This document shows positions 13,101-20,239 of a stretch of DNA of 30,751 nucleotides, piece after piece. Position numbers and translations under genes: made by a program. The stretch covers positions 201,393 through 232,143 of the forward strand of contig NW_014577175.1 of the NCBI RefSeq assembly GCF_000485595.1, in the 5' to 3' direction. The notes under the pieces were generated by a model. That model searched no databases, was not told where the DNA came from, and worked only from the letters and a program-made list of their open reading frames with translations. Each line of letters starts with the position of its first letter. The stretch's first letter is position 1. Source of the DNA: Priapulus caudatus. Lineage: Eukaryota > Priapulida > Priapulimorpha > Priapulimorphida > Priapulidae.

Positions 13101-16100
13101 TGCACACGCGCGCACGCACGCACGCACGTGTACGTGCACACACACGACGCCGCACGCATGCACGCACGTGTAGGGTACTCACGCACGCACGCATGCACGC
13201 ACACGTGTACGTGCACACGCACGCACGCACGTGTACGTGCACATGCACGCACGCACGCACATGTACGTGCACACGCACGCCACTCACGCATGCACGCACG
13301 TGTACGTGCACACGCACGCACGCACGCACGCACACACACACGCACGCACGTTTACATACACACGCACGCACGCACGCACGCACAGCACGCATGCATAATA
13401 AATCGGTAATAATCGCTATCGGGTGTTGTCGTGTAGACGCTACAATAATCGCTAACTCGAGTTAACGCTTAACTCGAGTTAGCTTAACTCGAGTTAAGGT
13501 TCGTCATGTAGACGAGGCTTAAGTGTATTATTGCACTATGTTATTTCAAGTTGATTGATTTTGTCCATCAAGTAAGTATATACTTTCTAGGACAAGTCAT
13601 CATACACGATAACGGAGCTGCTCCCAAACACACCATACAACATACAGGTATGTACAGCTTCACATCAGCGACCGCCTTATAATGATACTCTTGACAAATT
13701 ATGCATTATATCAAGAGCTAATAATACATATTATTAGGTATTATTAGCTCATGATTATATGTTTATTTCATGTCTTAGGTGCAAGCATTTTCACAGTATG
13801 GAGACACGAGGCTGCGAGGTGACAGGACGTCAGTTGACATCACTACACCACCGCTGGAGAATGGGGGTGAGTTGCTAAAAATGTTGATCTACAGCAGAGA
13901 ATTCTGAAATTCTGGAAGGGAGGAGTCTGCTAAATGCAAAAAAGGACGGGTTTGAATGGGAAATTGTGAAAATGGGAAATCCTCCATATTTGTAATAAAT
14001 GCCAGTGCAATCCAATCGATTCTGACTATATATTTTCCATTTTGAAGTCCTTTTTTTAACTGAGCAAAGATTTATAACAATGTACAGTGCAATGCAATGC
14101 CAATATATATATATATATATATATATATAATACGTTAACTAGTAGATAGTGACTAGATTGTTCTCATTTGCAGGCAATGTAGTAACTGGTCCAGTTCTTT
14201 TTGTCCATCCCTCACTCGGTGCAGCTGTGAATGTCACGATAGAGGTTCCATATTTCCAGAATGGGCTGCTCAAAGCTCGGGTCACCTGGGCTTATCCACC
14301 AGGTATCCAATTGCTATATTTTACTTGAAGTTGCTGTGAAATTAATAGTAGATAAGGATTCAAACTGAGAATAGATCGAGGACCAAACTGGAGTAAATAT
14401 GGCCTATATTCAAAATTTGAACAATTCTTTTACATTAACCAAGTACCTATTCACACTTTGGTTTTTTAATTTTTACATCATTACTATATATTCGATGAAT
14501 CGCTGATCACCAGCCATCTCATATTCATGTTTTACTCTAGGGTCCAGAGCATTGGTCAACAAGTTTCTCATTCACTGGGCTCCTGGGGTATGTCTGGGTC
14601 GCACAGCCAATGGAGAGAATGTCATTACCAAGACACTAGGAGGGACCACACATGTAAGTTTCACCTTGAAAAGGGTTCAATTAACCCAATTATCATCCCG
14701 CATCTAGGGGTTTTACTGATCGTTTTTTCTTATGTTCTATCAGGAGTAAGTAATCTGTTATCAATCTATATTGGTCATTGTTATAATTGAAGTTCTAGTG
14801 TTGTGGCGCCATCTGTTAGAACGATATTAGTAAAATTGATTATTTGTAAGCACTTTGAGTGGACAGACTGCCAGTGTCGGTTACTTATGTGTTTACTTAG
14901 CAGAACACTTTCGTAGTACAGTATAGGTTAAAATAGGAGCATCACAGCCTGGGCCAACATCATGAGTCCACTTCAGAGCACTTGACCTGTTGAGATATGA
15001 TCCCTTTAGATACAGTGAAATTGATAATACATTTAATGAAATATGATTGTGGTGACGTGCAAAGCGGCTAGGGGTGGTCATATAATATCAACCTTAAACC
15101 ACTGGTTTGCACTTGGTTAAAGCTGTGCATTTTCTTCACCCACTGACATAACATATGATTAGTGCTTGCTTTCAAGTATTAAAATCAGAAATGTATTTTT
15201 AGGAACCATTCTTTGACGTTTATGATCTTCGCTACAACTGCCGGTACACAGTTACTATTCAACCTACAACAGAAGATGCTCAGATTGGAAGACGAACATC
15301 AGTTGAGTTTCATACTCCTGCTTGTGGTGATGCAATCATTGTAGGTGACATCACACCTGACTGCCCAACACCTGGTATGCTTTATTTAAACAAATATATT
15401 TAAAGGGATACTACACCCAGGAATTTTAGGGTATATTATGATATTAAATGCATAAATAATAGTGTATTTCGTAAAATTTCTATAATCATGCATTCACATT
15501 TGTCATAAAACAACAGTCAGTTTCGAAATCTTTATTTTTGGCTGCTGACATGACACCCCACGATTGTGCTGCCACCATGACGAAGTCGCGCTTTTTCAGA
15601 TTTATTTTTCACGTTACAAACCGAGGGCTAATCACAAAAGTGCTTATGACACTTATGTTTTAATATTCTCTTCTTTAATTATTTTTTTCAGAAGTGGGTA
15701 TTTATATACAGGGTATCAGTTATATATCAGCACAATTACTTTTTGTAGCACCTGGTCAACCCTCTGCCCCCGAGAATGTTACACACATGATCATCATAAG
15801 CCCGGATAACATTATATCTGCGACAATACAGTGGGATATGCCGGGCCAGTCTGATAGGCCTGTCACTGGTTATCGCATCATTTATGGCAAGAAGCCATCA
15901 TTCCTTGACAAATTGGAAATTGTGTCAAAGGTAGGTTATAGACTATACACACTCAAATTAAACTAGATTCACATTACAGAATGTTTGCCACCCACCTTGA
16001 CATTTAATGCTATTATGAACATATCTCAGGAAAAATGTGCTCATAAATACACAATGATAAGTTTTTAAATATATGAACATGACAGGAATTTCCACAACTT

Positions 16101-17670
16101 TACTTCAGTATTTCTAAAGCTGTTTTTTTTATAGTTTACACGAAAAGATTTTTTACCCAATGCTTAACACAAACTATTTCTGTACATTTTCTTAACCATA
16201 ATAAAATGCAGTTATGCTTATAGTTTTCAGTCATGCAACAGTTTTTATTGAATAAGCAAGTTTTAATTTTAATATCTTAAACAGTTTAGATCCTTTTCAA
16301 TAATTAATACCATTACCTTAGTACATGTGGGAATTTCAGTATTGCCTGTGCACAATATAAACGAACATAACATTGACTATTTGCTGTCTTTTCTACAGGA
16401 GAAACATTCTATAACGCTACACGGACTGCATCAAGCAACAGACTACATGGTCAAAGTGCAGGCGGTCTCAGAAGTAGGCTTGGGGCAGCTTGCCCACCTA
16501 GAGTTTAGCACACCTAAGTTTCACTCAACAAAGGCTGATGATGGTAAGTTTCTGGATCTTGTTTGCTATTATACTTTCTAGTTCATCTATGAACAAGGAT
16601 CAAATTAAACCATGCAGAAGTATGCACATTGTAAAACGATTGTAATAATGGTAAAAAAGTTATGCTAGCATATTGCACGAATTATGCACTATAGAGAAAC
16701 TTTGTATAGATTGTTTTCTGCCAGCACACACATCTCATTCTCATGTCTTTATATCTATGAAAGTCAAATGCCTAGACTGGCTCACTGCCCTTAACTTATT
16801 GCTGCACTGTGCGGGTACCTATGAAATTAAGTTCAGGACAGGGAACTCCAGACCAGTCTAAAATGTCTGTGCTTGTCTGTCTGTCTGTCAGTCATAAAAC
16901 CGTCTAGAAATAAAGCAACAATTGTGGGACACTGACAGTCTTGCAGTGGCAGTAATGAACTACAGCCGAAGAGGACATGGCAAATTAAAATTCCACGACT
17001 GTAAAATTCGCGAGACCCTAAACCAAATGTATATTAACCAATGCATACAGTGCTTCTGTCGTTAGTACACTTCCTATCGTGTACCACACATTCCGCTCTA
17101 TTGCTAGCCATCATTTATTTCCTACTCTCCAGTTATTAGGCTTCCTTCCGCATTTCCCCTCCAACATATTAGGTGCTTATAACTGCGTCTGTGCACATTG
17201 CGCAATTCAATTGATACAGCCCTGTAGTTACGAAATAAGCATCCCACCAGCCATGCGGCTGCCCCCCTCAGTCATCCCTGGGTCGTCTGTGCGTAGGAGT
17301 GCTAGTGCACGCGTGAATATGCCTATTGTACCATCAATCACAAACCATCTAAGGTTAAACAGCTTCTTATTCATGATTTTATCCGGGCAACGTCCAGTAC
17401 TGTTGCTAGTACATTTATGTTTTCATGTTTTTCACAGTTCACATTGCAGATGACGACATCCCATCATCGACACATAAAAGCTATGATGGAGGAGGTGAGG
17501 AAACACCGGAGGTAAAGCCGCAATTAAAATCCAGGGAGACTGTACAAGTGCTTTCAGAGATGTCACGCAGAAACCGCGCATCTCTGAGTAGAAGCACCTC
17601 GTCAAATATTGTATCGTTGTTAATCTCAGTGATAACTTTAATGCAATTCATGATGCAGGGCAGAAGCTAA
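3622..17670 (+). CDS. ANOS1: Anosmin-1 homologue (cysteine-rich + WAP + 4x FnIII), 5' partial, 13 exons
   Basis: Spliced gene: join(3622..3681, 6432..6648, 9204..9391, 11023..11155, 11946..12148, 13591..13647, 13779..13866, 14174..14302, 14541..14653, 15203..15374, 15749..15930, 16399..16543, 17438..17670). Every junction is GT-AG and in phase; the sum is 1920 nt, 639 residues plus TAA. Domain order is that of anosmin-1: cysteine-rich segment (residues 1-36), WAP domain with all eight cysteines (about 42-85), FnIII-1 (about 94-200), FnIII-2 (203-313), FnIII-3 (330-440), FnIII-4 (457-550) and a tail (551-639). Family knowledge: anosmin-1 is a secreted extracellular-matrix glycoprotein that binds heparan sulfate, modulates FGF receptor signalling and guides migrating neurons and axons; loss in humans causes Kallmann syndrome. 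Missing here: start codon, signal peptide and the first cysteines, expected upstream. Odd: the vertebrate histidine-rich tail is replaced by a polar stretch and a hydrophobic C-terminus resembling a GPI signal. Orthology is my recognition of the pattern, not a database search. Confidence 0.93.
3769..3826. repeat. Short tandem repeat GTTAACTCCTCA
   Basis: About four degenerate copies of a 12-16-nt unit containing TTAACTCCTCAG; intronic in ANOS1. The rest of 3682-4660 shows nothing else that I can name. Confidence 0.7.
4661..4729. mobile_element. 69-bp foldback element with 7-bp flanking direct repeats
   Basis: A 25-nt inverted repeat (4665-4689 and 4704-4728, one mismatch) around a 14-nt loop. 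GTGCGGT occurs immediately before (4654-4660) and after (4730-4736), as expected of a target-site duplication. Intronic in ANOS1. Confidence 0.65.
4904..6174. repeat. ~1.27 kb GC-rich minisatellite with ~29-30-bp hairpin-forming unit
   Basis: Roughly 40 degenerate tandem copies of a unit of the form ATCCCTGGTGCAGGGAAG followed by GRCCCGCGTR. Each unit includes the palindrome TCCCTG-GTG-CAGGGA (6-bp stem, 3-nt loop). Units vary by single-base indels. Located in the ANOS1 intron before the WAP exon. The many overlapping open frames here on both strands (up to 280 codons) repeat the unit in translation and are not genes. Confidence 0.93.
6240..6385. repeat. (TG)n and (TGCG)n microsatellite next to the WAP exon acceptor
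   Basis: Two (TG)n blocks (about 6244-6275 and 6288-6316) followed by (GTGC)n at about 6326-6375. Ends roughly 50 nt upstream of the acceptor at 6431, where a polypyrimidine tract would normally sit. Confidence 0.93.
6432..6648 (+). CDS. ANOS1: ANOS1 exon: end of cysteine-rich domain plus WAP four-disulfide core
   Basis: The acceptor is TTGTAG ending at 6431. An in-frame TAG (6429-6431) lies exactly at the junction, so the reading frame must open here. Donor GTAAAC starts at 6649 (phase 1). The exon encodes ELCFLSCSFLKN, aligning with the ECLTSCEFLK region of human anosmin-1, then the WAP core with eight cysteines (residues 46, 59, 63, 69, 75, 76, 80, 84), including the GFAAAC and KCC-x3-C-x3-C signatures. 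The acceptor has an unusually poor polypyrimidine tract because TG and TGCG repeats occupy the upstream sequence. Confidence 0.95.
6649..8088. other. ANOS1 intron sequence, (GCC)n and (TG)n only
   Basis: Begins with the donor GTAAAC. Contains (GCC)6 at 6748-6765 and a (TG)n run near 7134-7148. The 137-codon open frame at 6781-7194 has no domain signature and no matching splice sites. Nothing else recognised. Confidence 0.6.
8089..8163. repeat. Inverted repeat (AGGAGTAGATAATAG arms)
   Basis: Arms of about 21 nt at 8091-8111 and 8142-8163 share AGGAGTAGATAATAG / CTATTATCTACTCCT around a loop containing repeated ATTATCCG. Probably a small palindromic element; it abuts the next one. Confidence 0.7.
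8172..8443. mobile_element. 272-bp MITE-like element
   Basis: Imperfect terminal inverted repeats: ATACCGCGTACAGACTGCAA at 8172 onward against the reverse complement of TTTTCAGTCTGTATGGGGTA ending at 8443 (shared TACAGACTG and AAATTTGA). The interior has a GGGATAACTTATCCC palindrome near 8262. The flanks (8162-8171 and 8444-8453) match at 7 of 10 positions, a possible eroded target duplication. No coding capacity. Confidence 0.6.
9204..9391 (+). CDS. ANOS1: ANOS1 exon: FnIII-1, N-terminal half
   Basis: Acceptor GCTGCAG ends at 9203; donor GTATAT starts at 9392. It enters in phase 1 (completing a glycine codon) and leaves in phase 0. It carries the ENLTV opening strand with an N-glycosylation sequon, the FQLDW core tryptophan, and a PIVFVVEG strand matching PVIYVVQ in human FnIII-1. 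Confidence 0.93.
9716..10235. repeat. TG / TGCG / CGCG-rich microsatellite block
   Basis: Long GTGTGTGCGTGC-type tracts at about 9716-9985 and 10095-10235, separated by ~100 nt of unique sequence, inside the FnIII-1 intron. The open frames on both strands here translate to VCVCV or THTHT repeats and are artefacts. Confidence 0.92.
10451..10530. repeat. 22-bp tandem repeat, ~3.6 copies
   Basis: Unit CTCAAGTGACTATGTTACTA plus RA, nearly identical between copies. Intronic. The rest of 10236-11022 shows nothing recognisable. Confidence 0.88.
11023..11155 (+). CDS. ANOS1: ANOS1 exon: FnIII-1, C-terminal half
   Basis: Acceptor ATGCAG ends at 11022; donor GTATAG starts at 11156 (phase 1). It encodes the LKDVLPGHWYEFKVAAVN strand pair, closely matching the human LTDIRPSRWYQFRVAAVN, the most diagnostic FnIII-1 motif of the family, followed by RNGTKGYS. 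The exon ends at the FnIII-1/FnIII-2 linker. Confidence 0.95.
11156..11945. other. ANOS1 intron between FnIII-1 and FnIII-2
   Basis: AT-rich intron with an (AT)n tract at about 11270-11300. No other feature seen. Confidence 0.6.
11946..12148 (+). CDS. ANOS1: ANOS1 exon: FnIII-2, N-terminal half
   Basis: Acceptor TTTCAG ends at 11945 (completing a GAG codon); donor GTGAGT starts at 12149 (phase 0). It encodes a proline-rich linker PEPPHVPVNLTV with an N-glycosylation sequon, the core LTVHWEEP, and VVRYKVYWSK matching VHHYKVFWSW of the human protein. Confidence 0.95.
12576..13520. mobile_element. 945-bp foldback-type element with internal ACGC minisatellite
   Basis: Ends are inverted repeats of at least 36 nt (12576-12611 and 13485-13520, about one mismatch), starting AAGCCTCGTCTACA. 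Each end carries three copies of the palindrome AACTCGAGTT (near 12601, 12617, 12660 and near 13453, 13470, 13486). The centre (about 12826-13385) is a degenerate CACGTGTACGTGCACACGCA minisatellite, and CCGTGTAGA recurs near 12710-12770. No transposase. Target duplication unclear, at most AA. Located in the 1.44 kb FnIII-2 intron (12149-13590). Confidence 0.8.
13591..13647 (+). CDS. ANOS1: ANOS1 57-nt microexon: FnIII-2 E-F strands
   Basis: Acceptor TTTCTAG ends at 13590; donor GTATGT starts at 13648. Nineteen codons, phase 0 at both ends, encode DKSSYTITELLPNTPYNIQ, the tyrosine-corner region of FnIII-2. It can be skipped without a frameshift but that would destroy the FnIII fold. It follows a 1.44 kb intron carrying a foldback element and precedes a 131-nt intron. 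Confidence 0.93.
13714..13750. repeat. Hairpin element, AGAGCTAATAATAC arms (copy 2)
   Basis: Arms AGAGCTAATAATAC (13714-13727) and GTATTATTAGCTC (13738-13750) around a 10-nt loop. It sits inside a 131-nt intron, about 28 nt upstream of the acceptor at 13778. Same arms as at 3319-3384. Confidence 0.75.
13779..13866 (+). CDS. ANOS1: ANOS1 exon: FnIII-2 last strands
   Basis: Acceptor GTCTTAG ends at 13778; donor GTGAGT starts at 13867 (phase 1). It encodes VQAFSQYGDTRLRGDR, paralleling LQAITYWGQTRLKSAK in human FnIII-2, and finishes the domain with SVDITTPP. Confidence 0.93.
14174..14302 (+). CDS. ANOS1: ANOS1 exon: FnIII-2/3 linker and first FnIII-3 strands
   Basis: Acceptor TTTGCAG ends at 14173; donor GTATCC starts at 14303 (phase 1). 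It encodes a linker, AAVNVTIEVPYFQNG with an N-glycosylation sequon, and LLKARVTWAYPP, comparable to GQLQVKVYWKK in human FnIII-3. Confidence 0.92.
14541..14653 (+). CDS. ANOS1: ANOS1 exon: FnIII-3 middle
   Basis: Acceptor CTCTAG ends at 14540; donor GTAAGT starts at 14654 (phase 0). It encodes VNKFLIHWAPGVCLGR, matching VNRYHVRWFPEACAHN of human FnIII-3, including the cysteine that is unusual for an FnIII domain. Confidence 0.93.
15203..15374 (+). CDS. ANOS1: ANOS1 exon: FnIII-3 C-terminal strands and cysteine-containing linker
   Basis: Acceptor TTTTTAG ends at 15202; donor GTATGC starts at 15375 (phase 1). It encodes YDLRYNCRYTVTIQP, paralleling LQDLSFSCKYKVTVQP, then FHTPAC and a linker with one more cysteine. 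All four extra FnIII-3/linker cysteines of the human protein have counterparts here and in the preceding exon. Confidence 0.95.
15749..15930 (+). CDS. ANOS1: ANOS1 exon: FnIII-4, N-terminal half
   Basis: Acceptor TTTGTAG ends at 15748; donor GTAGGT starts at 15931 (phase 0). It encodes the linker and SAPENVTHM with an N-glycosylation sequon, the core ATIQWDMP, and PVTGYRIIYGKKP, the counterpart of PMTGFQVTWAE in human FnIII-4. Confidence 0.94.
16399..16543 (+). CDS. ANOS1: ANOS1 exon: FnIII-4, C-terminal half
   Basis: Acceptor TTCTACAG ends at 16398; donor GTAAGT starts at 16544 (phase 1). It encodes SITLHGLHQATDYMVKVQA, the FnIII-4 tyrosine-corner strand, then EVGLGQLAHLEFSTP, matching GGEGPATIKTFRTPE at the end of human FnIII-4. 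Confidence 0.94.
17438..17670 (+). CDS. ANOS1: ANOS1 terminal exon: polar tail and hydrophobic C-terminus
   Basis: Acceptor TTCACAG ends at 17437; a second in-frame acceptor, TTGCAG ending at 17449, would drop four residues. TAA is at 17668-17670. The tail has an acidic/glycine stretch (DDDI, DGGGEETPE), a lysine/arginine-rich middle (MSRRNRASLSRS), then SSTSSN-like small residues followed by a ~16-residue hydrophobic run (about 620-635) and only QGRS before the stop. This layout fits a GPI-attachment signal or a short transmembrane end and differs from the histidine-rich end of vertebrate anosmin-1. Confidence 0.88.
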
Positions 17671-19990
17671 TACATATACCTGCCTTTTGATGGTGTATAT
17701 TTAGTAAATTTGATACATCGGTATTGGCTTACGTCAAGTAATACCTGCTTTTTTATTTAGATCTACGCGTACACTGCTGCTACTATTACATTTATTGTTT
17801 ATGGTATCAAATTTGTATCATTTTCAGTTATCACAGCTGGTGCTAGGGTGCACGTACATATTACTGTCCGTGGCCTTGTATGTAGAGCTTAATGATGTCA
17901 GGTAGAGACGAATGAAATACATAATTATGCAGTTGTGTGTGAAATGAGAGTTGTGTCGTTTGGTAAGCATGTCTTTTGTAATTAGGGTAAAGCAACCTTA
18001 AATGAGTATGATTGTTCCATCTCTCTGATAATGGTTTGCTTCAATACTGTGCAATTTTTTGTGAACATATGGAGATAGTTGCGTTTTTAAGTGATTAGTA
18101 GTTAATGTAAGTGGTGATTGAACCGATCTAGACACTCACATACATATATACTTCAGTTAGGCCAGCAAGTGCCTAGTATGTGTGTAAGCGTGTTGTGATC
18201 TGCACCACCACTAGTAGATTCGTGTCATTTACACAATGCTAAACATTCCAACAGTGTGCAATCTTAATGGGGGCACTGTGTACTTTTGCCTTGAGATTTT
18301 TATTGTAATACTATGGATATATAGTATTGTATAGCAGATTGGTGTTACGTTTATTCTTAAAGCAATTCTAATAGACTGTACCTAGTCTGTTTTCCAGACT
18401 CATGCATGAGATTGAGTGATGACTGCAGTATACGTGCTCTGGATGAAATTAAGACAATTAAGGCAGCATTGCCCAGGGAATTATACTAGAATAGATGGAC
18501 CCCACTGCACGTGCAGTGTGAAAGTATCATAAGTATTCACTTTGTGCAAATACAATATGCTTCGTCATTATTTCATTTAAAATCTCATATTTAATAACAT
18601 GGGTCCATATTCTTGTCAGTGCTTGGCAAGCGCTGAGGTAGGTATGACCATAAACACGCATACACGCATGCACGCACACACAAAGACATATTCTCATTGT
18701 ATAAATATGTATACATTGTATAGGTATATTCACGGTATAACTGTATATTTACACATGGAACCCAACCAGGCAGTGTGATATAGCCGAGAAATTCTGACGT
18801 GAGAACAAATTTAAATTGAAAACATGTCCCTTAATTACTACCATGCCTATAATTTCCCGTTCATTACTACCCTACAATTTTAATGCATACGCCTGTTGCA
18901 AACGCGCATAACATGCGCAGTCAGCATATATCTAAACACCGTATCCACGTAGTTCTTGTACGTACGTACGTACGTAGAACATTGTAGTGTCTTCGTAACA
19001 GCGCAAAATACTACGCTTCTATGCAAATTTAATTTGTTTTGCATGAAAGTAACCTGAAACCACTTTACAGTTCATTTAATTGTAGCTATTGGGCACAGGC
19101 ACGTATTAGAAAGAAGAGTTAGCAACGATCGTAAATGTCCAAACACTGACCATGGGCTTGTACCCCATTAATTATCATTGATATTATCATTCATGTGAAC
19201 TTGCTCTATTAATGGAAATTCATGCACCTAAGATACTATAGCTGCTAGCTCCCGCCACTCATCGTTGCGTAATCTAGGCAACAGGGAATCAGGCGATATG
19301 CAGTCTGCAATGAAATTCAATAGCCAGATTCTTATACCAGCAGTTCCACTTTCGATCTATTTATGGACCGACCATGCAATGGACAAACATGAACTGACCA
19401 AAAACCATTCACTCAAATGTATCAGAAGTGGAATCTTTTTGTGCATCTGTTATGCTGATAGAGCAGCTGAAAAGTATGTAATATACAGTCGTACGAATTT
19501 TTCGATATAATTGTCCCATTTATCATATAAGGCATATGCCCCTATGGCCATAGGCCCACTAAGGCATATATGCCTATAGCGTCAGAGGTGTTTAAATATT
19601 AAAAAAATAGTATATCATTTATTGAAATTTAATGAAATATTCCTGTGTTAGCATATTGTTAACATGTGGTTTGTAGTCTGTGTATGTACATGTTAAAGCT
19701 GTGATCGAGATATTTTCAGGTTTTATTTTACTCATTAATTGAGATGAATTTGACCTTTTTGTCATTCCTTTTAGTGTACCCGGGTACGTAGTTTATGTGA
19801 CAAATTTCCTGTAAGACCAACTTATTTTTTATGCATGTAGGTACCGGTAACACAAAGCAGGTAAATATCTACAGCCACCAAATCTAGCTTTGCATTGAGC
19901 TACCTAACCTATGTTTTGGTTCATTGTTTTTTTATAACTTGAAAACCGTACATTAGATATTTGTAGTGATAATTTGAGCATCGAACCAAA
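17671..19990. other. ANOS1 3' UTR / intergenic
   Basis: No gene supported. The first ATTAAA I see on the + strand is at 19598-19603, far from the stop, so the ANOS1 3' end cannot be placed. (ACGT)n occurs at about 18958-18977 and three adjacent perfect palindromes at 19531-19575. Confidence 0.5.
19531..19575. repeat. Cluster of three perfect palindromes
   Basis: GGCATATGCC (19531-19540), CCTATGGCCATAGG (19541-19554) and AGGCATATATGCCT (19562-19575), each its own reverse complement, within 45 nt. Confidence 0.8.
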
Positions 19991-20008
19991 AACATTATAC
20001 TACTTTCA

Positions 20009-20148
20009 GGAGCGTAGCTAACCCATTTTTCCTGGGGAGGGGGGCAAAGCCATGTGCATGGTGTGTTCTGGAAAGGTGATCACCATTGACCGACCATGTA
20101 TTGTATCTACTTTTTTTTGGGGGGGGGGTACCCCCGCTAGCTATGACG
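20009..20148. mobile_element. Candidate ~140-bp non-autonomous element
   Basis: Starts AGGAGCGTAGCTAACC with G-rich sequence after it and ends with a G run, ACCCCCGCTAGCTATG, roughly the inverted form of the start. Ends of this GGAGCGTAGC type are familiar from dispersed repeats in animal genomes, but I cannot assign a family. The 81-codon - strand open frame here is not supported as a gene. Confidence 0.45.
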
Positions 20149-20239
20149 ATGACTTTACCATGAAACGTTCTATATACGTGCCGATTAAATAACCTAGGCA
20201 TGATTGTGTATGAGGGTTGTTCAAGATTAGACTGGGACA

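Larger units (their letters stand above)
14654..17437. other. Small introns of the 3' half of ANOS1
   Basis: Introns 14654-15202, 15375-15748, 15931-16398 and 16544-17437 hold no coding signal. 15410-15700 begins with GGGATACTACACCCAGG-like sequence that reads like a dispersed repeat, but I cannot name a family. (TGTC)n occurs at about 16873-16890. Confidence 0.5.

Noticed and set aside
12796-13465. Long Cys/Val/His/Thr-rich frames on both strands
   Set aside because: They translate the ACGC/GTGC minisatellite inside the foldback element; the same region is open on both strands because of base composition.
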